From Theobroma cacao (Eukaryota; Streptophyta; Magnoliopsida; Malvales; Malvaceae): a stretch of 64,000 nucleotides of DNA. Below, in pieces: positions 48,181-60,309 of the stretch; positions within the stretch are counted from its first letter, which is position 1; every line of letters begins with the position of its first letter. Location: assembly GCF_000208745.1 (NCBI RefSeq), contig NC_030853.1, positions 18,214,356 through 18,278,355 of the forward strand, given 5' to 3'. The notes below the pieces were generated by a model. The model was not told the DNA's origin. It ran no database searches and worked only from the letters and a program-made list of their open reading frames with translations. The translations under genes and the position numbers were made by a program.

Positions 48181-50309
48181 ACTATAATACAAATGTCCTG
48201 ACCCGCTAATCACTAAAAACCAGTTAAACCACTACCACTTAACCCCAAAAACCATTAAACCAGCAAGAAAACACAGTCTAAACAATTGCTAAACGTAAAC
48301 CACTAAAATACAAGTGAAGATATAATAACGTACTCGTGATTTAAGGCCGTCAAGAATCCAAGCAATGATATAGTCCTCAAGCGCCTTCATTGCTAGAGTC
48401 AATGATTGAATTGAAGCCTTCAGCTCCAACAACTCTTTTTCATGCTTGCACATGATCCGTCGAAGCTGACGGGTTGTGACTACTCCGTCATTGACTTTTC
48501 TCGACCGAGTCAACTGTAATAACATATATAATTGTGTTATTCAATAATCATATATGGAATTGTTGAACATTAACCGTTACAACTTTAATATCCTTACAGG
48601 CAGCTCGTTAGAAGTTTGTGGTGGAGCCGGACCCATCGGTGCTTGAAGACCTGTCGTCGCTTCCGTAAATTGCAATAATAGAAATTACTATGTTACTCGA
48701 TAAACAAATGTGAAAATGTAGAACACAAATAGTTAGAACCCATTTTACCGACCGATCGTTTCCACTGTGCGTTTAAGGAGGACTGGTGGGTTGTTCTGGA
48801 GCTGTCGGTGCATGGTCCAACGACAAACATAGATATTTTATTCGATAATCACATATGGAATTGGAGAATTCACTGCCTTGACCATGGTCGTCCTCTTCGT
48901 CCATCAACTCAGCCCGACAACTCATCAACTAAACCAGCGGCGGTGCGTGTCCGCTTCATGCCACCAGAGGCTCTTTTCTCCTTCAAGCTTCTCCTTTTTT
49001 GCCTCGCACCTAAGCCCCAATCCGACCGATCCTCTATGTGCCCTATTGGCACGTACTCGTGACCCTCCGATAACGGGACATCAAGGTCCACAAAGTGCTC
49101 CCGATTGGCCTCATCCACGGTGGGTTCCAACGTCTCCAGTGCCCACGACTACAAATAAACAAGTAAAATGTTGTGATTATCGAATAGAAAAAATTATTAT
49201 ACAAATATAAAGCAAAAATTAGTAGCTGTTCACTCACATGCTCAGATGACTTTAACTTCTAAATTGCCGTGTATAAGTCTTTTGACTTCTGATTGCAATC
49301 CCATTTGCACATTCGTGGGTAGACGTTGTCCTTCGAACTAGATGGGGCAACTATTTTTCGTAAGGCCGGAATTGCCTCTATTGCCTAGAACTGCAAGTCA
49401 AATGTAACTATTATCAGACTGTATATCATAAACGGGTGCAGCCATAAATTATTAAAGTAAAAAAGAAACTGAAAAATGTTACATGATAGTACCTGTATCA
49501 CCCATGCAAATCCATAAATGTTGTAGCATAACCGAGTTTCCTTTGTCACGCTTGAGTTAGGCACTTCGAACCCCTTCAAAAGATAGTCCAAGGTTAGCTT
49601 CCAAACATAGTGCCCCCATGGAAAGACATTCCAAGAGTCAATGTCCTCATCTAATGACAGCAACCAAGGCGTCACCCATCTACGGTAGTCTTGACCAAAT
49701 AAAATGTTATTGACGATCAAGACGAGTGCCATCTTGCTCGCGTCTCTTGGTCGCTAGAAGTTGCCCCCGCAGAACGTATCAAGCAAAGCCTGCAGCTTTA
49801 CACTCTCCTGCCCTTTCCAATATTTGGCATGAATTTCGTCCGCAGCAACCTCGAACGATCATCTAAACACATCAGGCATTGGACCAAACTTCAGCTCGGT
49901 GATGAGGTAGAACTCCTTCTTTGATAGCCGCGCCTTACTCTTGCCAATGGCAAACCATAGCTCGTGGTCCATTGATTGGCTCTCAGTGATCCGGAGAAGC
50001 ATGATGCTGTGCAGGAGACCGACGTAAAAGTACCCTTATGAGTAGACGTCCAGGATCCTTCCGAAGCACATACTCTTCACTGCATCGTACTCCCCCTTCT
50101 GTTAAATAGTCTTTGTGATGTAATGCAACTGCGACCACTTACAGTGGATGTTAATTGCGACGTTGAACGCCCACTTCTCCCTCGGCACGATCAGCAAACT
50201 GTCAAGATCCTCATACTGTCTGCGCTGGATCTGCAAAACATGGCACACATGCACCAGTGAGTTAAGTTGTAATATGCAACAAGGTATACTAAAGACATAA
50301 ATAAGAAAT

Positions 50310-50700
50310 AAATGTTGTGAAACGCCATGCATAACAAGCAAAATGTTGTGACACGCCATGCATAGCAAGCAAAATGTTGTGACACACCATGTCTAATAAG
50401 TAAAATATTGTGACACACCATGCATGATAAGTAAAATGTTGTGACACGCCATGCATATCAAGCAAAATGTTGTGACATGCAATGCATAACAAGTAAAATG
50501 TTGTGACACGCCATGCATAACAAGTAAAATCTTGTAACACGCCATGCATATCGAGTAAAATGTTGTGACACGCCATGCATATCAAGTAAAATGTTGTGAC
50601 ACGCCATGCATATCAAGTCAAATGTTGTCAAACGCCATGCATATCGAGTCGAATGTTATCACACACCATACATATCGAGTCAAATGTTGTCACATGCTAA
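50310..50700. repeat. 31-bp minisatellite in protease-gene intron 1
   Basis: At least twelve units of the same 31-bp repeat as at 47813-48180, here better preserved (TTGTGACACGCCATGCAT many times), between exon 1 (50892-50916) and exon 2 (from 50230). Confidence 0.88.
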
Positions 50701-51134
50701 TAATGCCGTGACACGGTAAACACCAAAAAACCCCTAAAACCACTACGACTTAACCCCAAAAACCATCAAACTAGCAAGAAAACGCAGTGTACACATTTGC
50801 AAAATAAAACAAAAAATACGAACATATCAAACAAACCCAGTAAAAAAGTAAAAAATTAAAGAACACAAGAATGTTTTAATTTGAGACTCACCGACCTCTT
50901 CACTCATAGCTGACATTGTTACTGGTGTTGTGCTGTCGTTACGCTTGCAAAGAGCCTTATCGAACACTCCGGTACCGACGGGAATGAGAAATGAATTACA
51001 CAGATGTTAGGAATTCTGAAAAATAACTGTTTAAAATGAAAAATGGCCTTATAATATTCTTATTCGTTTCACTAAGGGGGTGGAAGTTCAAACGATTACC
51101 ACGATAACTGCCCACTTTTTTTTTCCTCTTTATT

Positions 51135-51765
51135 TCGAACCATGACGTGTCAACCATTCAAGAAATGCCGTATCACACACTCTAAATCAAGCAATGCTGT
51201 GTCACACACTCTAAACCATGGCGTGTCAGCTTAACAAGCAATGCTGTGTCACACACTCTAAACATGGTGTGTCACCAACTCTGAACTCTAGCTTGTCACA
51301 GCTTCCCTCCATGGCGTGTCACCAACTCTGAACTATGACGTGTCACAGATTCCCTCCATGCCATCTCACCAACTCTGAACGCTTGCGTGTCACAAATTCC
51401 TTTCATGCCGTCTCACTAACTCTGAATGCTGGCGTGTCACAGATTCCCTCCATGCAGTCTTACCAACTCTGAACTCTGGCGTATCACAGATTCCCTCCAT
51501 GCCATGTCACAAACTCTGAACGCTGGCGTGTCACAGATTCCCTTCATGTCGTGTCACCAATTTTGAACTCTAGCGTGTCACAGATTCCCTCCATGGCATC
51601 TCACCAATTTTAAATGCTGGCGTGTCACAGATTCCCACCATGGCATGCCACAGATTCCCTTCATGGTGTCTCACCAACTCTGAACGCTAGCGTGTCACAG
51701 CCGTGTCACACATTCCCAACATGACGTTTCACGAACTCTAAATCCTGCCTTACCACAGCCGTCTC
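51135..51765. repeat. Right subterminal array, 47-bp unit with two core motifs
   Basis: Units of type CATGCCxTxTCACCAACTCT followed by GAACTCTGGCGTGTCACAGA and TTCCCTC repeat every 47 bp over about 51290-51650. Looser copies run to both sides. GCGTGTCAC is exact in many units. Confidence 0.88.
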
Positions 51766-52233
51766 ACATATGGCTTGCTATAGCAGGACCATTTCCTGCT
51801 TTGGATTCACATCTTTTTCCTTTCAATTCACTATCGTATCAAGGATTTCTGATTTCACATCATTAGCCAAGCTTTCCATTCATCACGACCAGTTCCTCGT
51901 TCGGTTTAATATCACTCTTCTCCTCTTATCTGAATGTCATAACCCAAATCTCTAAAAAACCATCTCATGCAACATTATTTTTTTTGCATAATCTTCGCAA
52001 AAAAAAAATGGATGTTTTGCACAAAATTAGATGTTTACAAAATTCTTTGCATTTTTATTTATTCTTTCCCATTTTTTGCCTGTTTCAGAGTGCTCGCTAA
52101 AAAAGATGGCTCATTAAGGGCATTTTTGTCCCAAAATCTATTCGGGTGGCTAAAAATAGTTAAAATTATTCCGATGGTTATTTACAAAAACACGTTATTT
52201 TCAAGGGCTAAAAAAAATTTTTCCTTAATAAAA

Positions 52234-53492
52234 TGTTAAAATCTTAAAATACCCATATTCCTAATTTCCCTTAATATTTTTATTATCTTCCAAATTCTCT
52301 TTACACTTTCTCACTCTTTGTTACATCTCAAATCAATCACCACCTCCATCTCTACTTTCTTTTTTTTAAGTTGATTGTAAAGTCCAATAATTAATAGCAA
52401 CAAAATTTAACAAAAAATTTAAACTAAAATCGTTTCTCTAATGAGATGATAAACTCAATAGATTGGACGATATGAAAGTAGATTTAACTTCATCAATAAT
52501 AGATGATAGATCTGACTTCAACTAAGCTCTTGTGAGATAAATTATAAATTTCAAGTGTCCTAAGGTGAAATTTTGTAAAATTTGAGTTATTATTTTTGGT
52601 GAAATATTATAAATTAATTAAATTTTTGTAGTTGCTGGAAAATTTACTATATGGCGTCAGTGTCTTAGTGAAAATGATTTTAGGTTGTAGTCATGATGGT
52701 GCGTGGAGATCAAATTTAAAGAAGGAGAGATCAAATTGGGAGAGAGAGGAAGAAGGGAAAGAAAAAGATAGGAACTATTATACTTTTTCGAAGAAGGGAA
52801 AGAACAGGAAGAAAATAGGAAAAAAAGGAAAAATAATTAAAAAATTATATATCTAGTTTAATTAGAATATTATTACTTAATTTTTTTAGACTTTTGTTTT
52901 TCACTTCAAAGTTTAGAGTTTTTTGAATTGTTAATAAAACAATCTTAAATAATTAATTTCTTTCTTTTAATTTTTCCTTTTTTCATCATTATGGGTATCG
53001 TTTTTGATTTTTTAAGTTGATAAACGTTGATTAAAAAATATTTTTATTATTATTTAATTAAATTAGACTATGATATTCTTTGTATATTTTTAATTTGTCA
53101 ATTATTTGAAAGAAATTATGATTTTTCATAATTATAGCTAAAATGTATTTTAGGAGTGTATTGAGAAGGTTTTTTATATTTTACCCATTCCCGGAGAAGC
53201 AAAAGAAAGAAAGTATTTCTCGATATGAAGCAAGGTCGATGACTTACCGACTTAGCATAATTGAGGTTAGTGGAAGATGAGTGGCAGAATCTTATAACTC
53301 GTTCAATTATTCATAGTTAATTAACGGTGACTATAATTGAAAATGTGAGTCAAGATTCATCATATAAAATATAGGACTAGTGGCATATACCCATGTGTCT
53401 CGGGGAGGCAAATCATATACACAATTTCTTAAAGTTGAGGCCAAGTCTACTGAGTTGAGCTCCAGCATTTTGAACTTAGAGTTGAGTAGAGA
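52234..53492. other. Intergenic DNA upstream of the reductase gene
   Basis: AT-rich. A purine-rich stretch at 52710-52850 reads as a Lys/Glu/Arg-rich peptide but has no domain and is not called. A TATA-like TATAAAAT at 53363-53370, 123 bp before the ATG, is a likely core promoter for the reductase. Confidence 0.5.
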
Positions 53493-56400
53493 ATGAGTGG
53501 AGCAGAGAAGGTGGTATGTGTAACCGGAGCGTCTGGTTTCATAGCTTCATGGCTTGTTAAGCTACTACTCCAACGAGGCTACACTGTCAAGGCCACTGTT
53601 AGAGACCCAAGTCAGTTATGCTGCTCCTCTTTCTTGTCTTCTCTACTTTTCTGTTTGTTTTCCTCAAGTCAATTTTAAACTCGAATTAAAGATTTCATGT
53701 ACGAATATGAAACAGATGATCCAAAGAAGACACAACATTTGCTTTCACTCGAGGGAGCTAAGGAAAGACTTCATTTGTTCAAAGCAGAGCTGGTGGATGA
53801 AGGATGCTTTGACTCCATAGTGGATGGATGCCAAGGTGTTTTCCATGCTGCTTCCCCTGTCTTCCTTTCCGCTGCTGACCCACAGGTCCATCCTTTTTTA
53901 TATTTCCACTTTGTCATAAATTTCACCCACCAAAAAATTACAAATATATATATATATTATATATATATATATATAATATATAATATATATATATATATTG
54001 GCATATNTAATATATTGATTTTTATAGTGTATATATATATATATATTGCATATAGATCTTAGGCTACAGCATACAATAAGAGATAATTCTCTTCTATCTT
54101 ATAAATCATGTTCCAATTCGAAACTGAGACTTCTGGTTCTTAGTTGTTAGAGTATCACTTGGAGACACTTCAAATACATACAATTATGACTATATATAAC
54201 GTGCACATTTCCATTGTAGGATGATTGAACTTGGACTCCATTACAAAATTAAAATAGTTCGGTACTCATGATGAATCCGTTTGATGTCATAGAATTTTTG
54301 CTCTAAGCTGCAACTATATGATATGATCTTCATGCTACAATATGAATGTGTGGCCTATTGTCACTTATTATCACCAAACTTGTAAGCCAAAAATTTCATC
54401 GCTTCTCCCAATTTCAGGCAGAAATAATTGGTCCGGCCGTTAAGGGTACACTTAATGTTCTTAAATCATGTGCGAAAGTTGCTTCAATGAAGAGAGTTGT
54501 CATCACGTCTTCCCTGGCTTCAGTTCTACATAATGGAAGACCTTTGACTCCGGATGTGGTGGTTGATGAGACTTGGTTTTCAGATCCACTTCCATGTGAG
54601 GAAGGCCAGGTGTGTACTTCTGCTAATCTCTGGGTAATTATATATATGATAAGCCCTGCAAATTTCACACCTAATGTATTTTTCAAGATTCTACAATTGA
54701 GTAACCTCATAAATTAATAGGATCATCTTTTCCAGATATGTTAACCGGAGATAGGGTTAGCAGTTATGTAAATTAATCTCTTATACCTTGCGTTATAAGC
54801 AAGTGATCTGTCTATATGAAGTTTAGTGGCTCATGTTCTCCTGTCCGTTAACACAGGAATAGAGTACACTTTTTTTTACTCTAATCTCACTGTTGGCGAA
54901 TGTCACAAATCTATGTATGAACTGTCTATGCAATTTCTCAATGTTTTCTTTGTTCGATTCTTGTCAGGACTTTTCAAGTAATATTAAAATTCACTTGCCT
55001 AATCCTTTGTTTGCAAAGGAGATTATGAAGACTCCAGCATATTGCAACAGTATATCCTTGGTTCAGTCTAATTTTATTTGTATACATCTGTAAGGATTTG
55101 GCAAGTAAACTGAACTAGAAGAACAGAAAGTAAGTATAAATGCAGCATTGAATTGCAGAAAGAAAAAAAAAACAGAAAAGAGAACTTCATTGAGGAAGAT
55201 GGAACAATAATCTGCATTACAACATAAAAGAACAAGATAAAACTCGTCTTAAAGATTACAGAAACATAGCTTAAACGACTGCCTTACACTAGCTATAGGC
55301 AGAAGGCAGAAATCAAGTCACTGCATGCATTGGTTGCATGATCTGACACTGTCAATACAACTTGCGAATGACAATAAGATGTTGATGAGGTAATGGTCTT
55401 CACAGCTTGTCCCAGCATCAACAACATCTAAGCAGGCTCTCTAGGCAATGAGATACACACTCAAACATCCGGAAGTGTTTATAAATATTACGCATGATCT
55501 TAAATTATGCAATTAAAATTCATAGTATATCTTATTTCTGTCATCTCTGTCTACTATATACTCTAAATGAATTCAAATTTGCTTAGATGATAAACTGAAA
55601 AAATACATGCATTTTTATTTTGGAATGGTATTGTCCTGGTAATAGTTCTGCATAATACATTGGTTTTTTCCAGCGTTGGTATATGCTGTCAAAAACCTTA
55701 GCTGAGGAGGCTGCTTGGAGGTTTGCAAAAGATACTGGAATCGATATGGTAACAATACATCCAGGAATGGTATTCGGTCCTTTTTTACAGCCAGCTCTAA
55801 ATTCCTCATCAGAGGTGATTCTAAACCTCACAAAAGGTACTTTTCTCCAAGATTACATCCATCTTTCATATACCTCCTTTTTGTTGGTCCATCTAACCAC
55901 CTTCTAGAAGGAAAAATACAGTGAGAAATCATTTGTCCTAGCTTATATTTCATCTGAGAAACCAGTCAAAAACATGTACGGTATTGGGTGATACTTTTCC
56001 AAACAAAAACTGTGTTTTTCAACTTGCAATGATTTTACTAATTCTTCCAGTAAAGCATTACTGAAGGTTTTTAAATGTCCCGACAAATTGCTTTCCAGCC
56101 AATTGCATCAAATCTGTGATTGCTGCTAGATCCTTCCATGGATAATTAGTCCCTGCTATATATTTCTGCGGTTCAAACAGTGGAAATCTTTTGGATGCAG
56201 GAGTACACAGTTTCCCAAGTCCAACTTGTCCATTTGTTGATGTTCGAGATGTTGCATACGCACATATTCAAGCATTTGAGGTTCCTTCAGCTTGTGGCAG
56301 ATGTTGCCTAGTCGAAAGAGCTGTACCCTATTCTGAGGTTCAGAAGACCTTGTCTGAACTTCACCCTACTGTGCACCTCAATGAAAAGTAAGCTACTGTT

Positions 56401-57099
56401 CTTTCTCGCTATTTAGTGTCATTCATAGCTCCAATTGTGAAATTCAATTATGCAACTTATACTGTGATGTTTTTCAGTTAATTACATTGTGCTTTTACTA
56501 CATTCTTGGTCTAAAACCATTTTTTATTCTCTCATTTGACTGTTAATTTGATAAGTTGGAGCAATGCTCAAGTGAGGCTTTGGATAGTTAAATGTGAACC
56601 TTTTAGTCTAGATAAAGGAAACAGAGAGTGGGAAAATTATTAAATCACTGTATCCATGATTAAATGAGTGAATTACTAGGTAATTAGAACATAAGAGTGC
56701 TTTAGACGGTGGCTATATATATCTTTTGTGTTTTAGGTTGGAATGTAATGGCGAAGGGATTATCCCTAAAAATTTTAGTTGTTTTCTTTGAACAAGAGGG
56801 TGATTCAAAAGTTCTTATTGCAGGTATGAATGACATTAATTTCAAAGAAGATTAAGTGATTATTGTAATATTGTACTTCTCTTTCCATAAAAGTATTTGA
56901 TGAATTGTGAAATTCTGAGAAGAGATCCACGTTTTCTGTCATTCATGACAGATATGAAGATCATAGCAAGCCTCCTGAGCAAACTTACCAGGTATCCAAG
57001 GAGAAAGCAAAAAGTTTGGGTATCAGCTTCATTCCTTTGGAGGTGAGTCTGAGGGACACTGTTGAAAGCTTGAAGGGCAAGGGTTTCTTAAGCATCTGA
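53493..57099 (+). CDS. NADPH-dependent reductase, CCR-like / phenylacetaldehyde reductase-like (extended SDR)
   Basis: Exons 53493-53610, 53716-53885, 54418-54609, 55674-55836, 56201-56387 and 56952-57099 join in phase to 325 aa, the normal family length. The six-exon layout is usual for plant CCR/DFR-like reductases. Seen: dinucleotide-binding [12 protein letters not shown] (10-21), catalytic Ser in [10 protein letters not shown] (about 127-128), catalytic Tyr163 and Lys167 in [34 protein letters not shown], and the C-terminal [20 protein letters not shown]. In true CCR the YxxxK region reads NWYCYGK; here it is RWYMLSK. That places it with the CCR-like/phenylacetaldehyde reductase clade rather than lignin CCR. 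The substrate (an aromatic or other aldehyde, or a CoA ester) cannot be told. All splice sites are GT-AG. Intact. Confidence 0.9.
53940..54055. repeat. (AT)n tract with an N in intron 2 of the reductase
   Basis: Interrupted TA repeats with an ambiguous base at 54007. Confidence 0.9.
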
Positions 57100-58550
57100 C
57101 CTGTAATACACATCACCACACATGTCCGTTGTATAATTTCTGACAGATTGCTTTAGTGTCTAAATCATTTTATCTGAATCAAACACCAATTTCTAAGTAA
57201 GTGTGCTTCAATTTTCAACTACTTAATTGAGGACGTTAAATTTCAAGCCTTGGGAGGCCCTCTTTAGGTGGTTTTTGTCCCTTTCAACGAACAAGTACAT
57301 GGCACGTGGTGTAAGTGTGTCACATATCCATATATACTAAACTGATTTTGGGTATATACAGAAGGAGCACATGGCATGTGTTAGTCTTCTATGAAGCATC
57401 GAGCTCACAACAATAAGGTACAAGACTATGGCCCATGCGTTGCACACAGACCTTTTTTTACTTGTTTTTTTCTTTATTTTTCTACCTCTCTATTTCTTTC
57501 TTCAATACGTTTTTTCTTATCTTCTATGACTTCCACCTGACCAGAGGAGGAAGCCCCTTTGAAACTTCCCTTTTACTTATGTAATAGATTATTAAGTGGA
57601 TTGGAGAATTTGACCACCCTATGAATCCACTGTTGTTATAGTGCAGTGATCTTAGACATACCTAGAGGAATTGACACTCATCTAACAAAAACTTTATTGG
57701 ACTTAGTATTACTATTAATTCTACTATTCCATTTTGCATTATAGATTTAACAATGATCAATTCTCTTCAATTAAGTTATTAACAACAAAGAGATAGCTAG
57801 CGCCTAGGAGACCATTACAAGGCAATAATTAAACCGAGAAAAGAAAAACAAAATGAGGGACAAAAAGAGAAGCTTTTGATTCGATGAAAAGTTGTCTTAA
57901 TTTTGGACCACCCGTTACCGAAAAAGGACTGCTTAATTATAAGATCAAACAGATTTTAGTTGTGGACCACCAAAATTACCGACAAGCACCACACATTTGC
58001 TGATTACATATAAAGCAGAAAGAAAGGAGATATTGGGAATTAAAAATTAAAATAGGAAAACTTTCATAGTATTCAATTCAAGTATAGCACCCATGTGGCT
58101 TAAACACGATTCTTTTTTTGGGCCAAACATCTCTTTGCTAGGAATAAATATAAGATTGATATCTGATACGGTGTTTTAACAGGTATAACTTCTAACCTTT
58201 TATATATTGTCAAATTATCAACTTTAAAGTAAAAATCAATCAATCTTTTTATGTATACTAACAACTTTAGACTTATTATCTACAAAATCACTGCATCCCA
58301 CTAAATATTTCTAAATGTAGTTGATTACTTCAAAAAAAGTGACCGAGTCCATCGAACTTGATTGCTTGCATTCATTTACAACTATATGCAATAATAATGT
58401 ATAAATATTATATAAATCCATCATTGACATGCAAAAGAAAAGTAATTGAGTGGAAATAGTTCATACTATTTTTTTTGCATGAACAAGGAATTAAATTAAG
58501 CTACCAGTGTGCTCTAATATTTCCTTTTGTTTTTTGTTTTAAGCGATTTA
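57100..58550. other. Reductase 3' UTR and intergenic DNA
   Basis: AT-rich, with no recognisable gene, RNA or transposon ends. Confidence 0.5.
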
Positions 58551-58552
58551 TT

Positions 58553-58888
58553 TCAGTTTTTAAGATTGGTTTTGCCTTTTATCTGTGCTCCAATCCTTAT
58601 CAATAAGGGCATCTCAAAATTCAATTGTGATCCATCGTCTTGGCATGGCAATTCTTGATGGTAGTGACACCGGCCTCTACTTTTGCATTTTTCCTTCTCT
58701 TTTTCGAGCGTGTCCTTTAACCAATCCTTACAAATCTTATCCCATATACATCGAACCACTACAGCATATCCAAGTGCCCATAGAATAAGTGAAAACAAAC
58801 GTTTCTGCAATTGAACAACAAGTAGTACCTCAACTTTTTTCTGCATTAACTCCTTTACACAATGGGGACTTTGCCCCATGCCAACCAT
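58553..58888 (-). other. Unidentified 111-codon open frame
   Basis: A minus-strand frame reading ...LWALGYAVVVRCIWDKICKD then WLKDTLEKEKEKCKSRGRCH. It looks more protein-like than the surrounding noise (a hydrophobic segment followed by a charged helix). A CAG lies just before KRLFSLILWAL and could be a splice acceptor. I recognise no family. It may be a gene fragment or chance. Confidence 0.2.
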
Positions 58889-58928
58889 GGACTGTTGAAG
58901 TGATTTTTTATTATTCTTGTTATTGCAG

Positions 58929-60305
58929 TGGCGACCCCTAACTCAAAGAAAGTACTGGCACTTAATAAAAGAAAATCATTGCATAGTTAAATATATAACT
59001 AATTAAGCTATATACAGGGCTGGCTTTAGCAAGGGTTTTAGATCCCCAATTTTCATTGGCCCCATAATTTTATAATAATAATATAATTAATTATAGTAAA
59101 AAATACAAAAATTAAGTTAATTTATTAAAATATCTAGTTAGTCTCTCATGCTTAATAAATATCTATTTTCACTTTCCTTATTAATTCCCAACTATTTACC
59201 TCATTTCCTATTACAAATATATAAAAGTCAAAATAATTAAAAAATGAGATATTCTCTCACTTTCCTAATTATGTGCCTAATAAATCTCAATTTTTTATCA
59301 CTTTTCAATTCCCACAATGCTATTAATTCTCAATAATTTCTTCTATTCCCAATCAACTAAGGATAATATATATTTAATGATCTCTAACCGTAATTTTTTT
59401 CCTATATATAAAATCAATTGTTTGATTGAATTTATAAGGTCCACTTTTGAATTGTTTCCTCATTGGCTCTTTTTTCCTTAACTTCAATAAAAAGCTTCAT
59501 TTTCTTAATTTCAATAAAAAAAATGCCTCATTTGAATATTTAGCTTTAGGCTTATGAAGTTATTGAACCGTTGTTAGCTATATATCTCATTATAATACAA
59601 GGTAAGATACCTTTCGCGACCCTTAACTCAAAGAAAGTACTAGCATTTAATAAAAGAAAATCATTGCATAGTTACATATATAACTAATTAAGCTATATAC
59701 AAGGCGGATTTACCAAGGGCTTTAGATCTCAAATTTTCATAGGCCCCATAATTTTATAATAATAATATAACTAATTATAGTAAAAATATACAAAAATTAA
59801 GTTAATTTATTTATATATCTAGCTATTCTCTTATGCTTAATAAATATCTATTTTCTCTTACTACCACATCCTTATTAATTCTCAACTATTTACCTCATTT
59901 TCTATTAAAAATATATAAAGGATAAAATAATTAATGAAATGAGATATTCTCTGGCTTTTCTAATTATGTGTCTAATAAATCTTAATCTTTTATCACTTCT
60001 CAATTCCCACAATGCTATTAATTCTCAATAATTTCTTCTATTCCCAATCAACCAAGGATAATATATATTTATTGATCTTTAACCATAATTTTTTTCCTAT
60101 ACATAAAACTAATTGTTTTTTTCAAATTTTAATATCTTCTTATGAATTTCTTTCCTTATTGGCTCTTCTTTCCTTAACTTCAATAAAAAACTTCGTTTTC
60201 TTAATTTCAATAAAAAAAAGCCTCATTTCAATATTTAGCTTTAGGCTTATGAAGTTATTGAAACGTTGTTGGTTATATATCTCATTATAATACAAGGTAA
60301 GATAC
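58929..60305. repeat. Tandem direct duplication, about 690 bp x 2
   Basis: 58929-59612 and 59616-60305 match nearly throughout: CGACCC(C/T)TAACTCAAAGA starts both, GGCCCCATAATTTTATAATA lies in both middles, and TACAAGGTAAGATACCT ends both. The offset is 685 at the left and 695 at the right. Both are AT-rich and non-coding. Confidence 0.9.
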
Positions 60306-60309
60306 CTCT

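Larger units (their letters stand above)
46302..50916 (-). pseudogene. DUF1985 / Ulp1 (C48) cysteine protease gene of the KI-MULE
   Basis: The start model is MSAMSEEVG at 50916-50892, with donor GTGAGT. The long exon 50230-49493 carries DUF1985-type sequence (IVNNILFGQDYRRWVTPWLL, YVWKLTLDYLLKGFEVP) with four in-frame stops. Further exons follow at about 49380-49225 and 49150-48909 (FVDLDVPLSEGHEYVPIGHI), a coiled-coil exon at about 48515-48320 (HEKELLELKASIQSLTLAMK), an acidic linker from 47773 (HDDADDWQHH) to about 47230, then 47130-46948 and about 46868-46302. The C-terminal protease keeps all four catalytic positions: His (GHWVVAKID), Asp (KVMDSART), Gln (YQQND) and Cys (SVSCGMFMIGY). Ulp1-type enzymes cut SUMO-like proteins; the role in KI-MULEs is unknown. 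Stops make this copy a pseudogene. Exon borders outside the named ones are approximate. Confidence 0.8.
38753..52224. mobile_element. KI-MULE (Kaonashi-type Mutator-like element), 13.5 kb
   Basis: Left end 38753-38864 and right end 52114-52224 are diverged terminal inverted repeats of about 112 bp. They share AAATAACC, TTTCTAGCCA/TTTTTAGCCA and (A)AAATGCCCTTAA in register from their tips. Flanking 9-mers are TTAATACAA (38744-38752) and TTAATAAAA (52225-52233), an 8/9 target duplication of the length typical of Mutator. Inside are a MURA-type transposase (+) and a DUF1985/Ulp1 protease gene (-), convergent. This is the gene content of Kaonashi elements, which carry a captured Ulp1-like protease. 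Both genes are broken. A 2573-bp solo LTR at 40740-43312 is a later insertion; without it the element is about 10.9 kb. Confidence 0.85.

Noticed and set aside
50191..50585. Open frames of 76-98 codons rich in Cys/His/Trp on the minus strand
   Set aside because: They are readings through the 31-bp minisatellite; all three frames stay open because of the repeat composition.
47813..50700. Evenly spaced 31-bp repeats resembling a CRISPR array
   Set aside because: Repeats abut directly with no unique spacers, and the setting is a plant transposon.
52632..52856. Lys/Glu/Arg-rich open frame
   Set aside because: Purine-rich low-complexity DNA, no homology and no gene context.
58990..59060. CAGGGCTGGCTTTAGC as a hAT transposon terminus
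   Set aside because: No matching inverted end or 8-bp duplication was found, and the second copy of the duplication does not keep the terminus.
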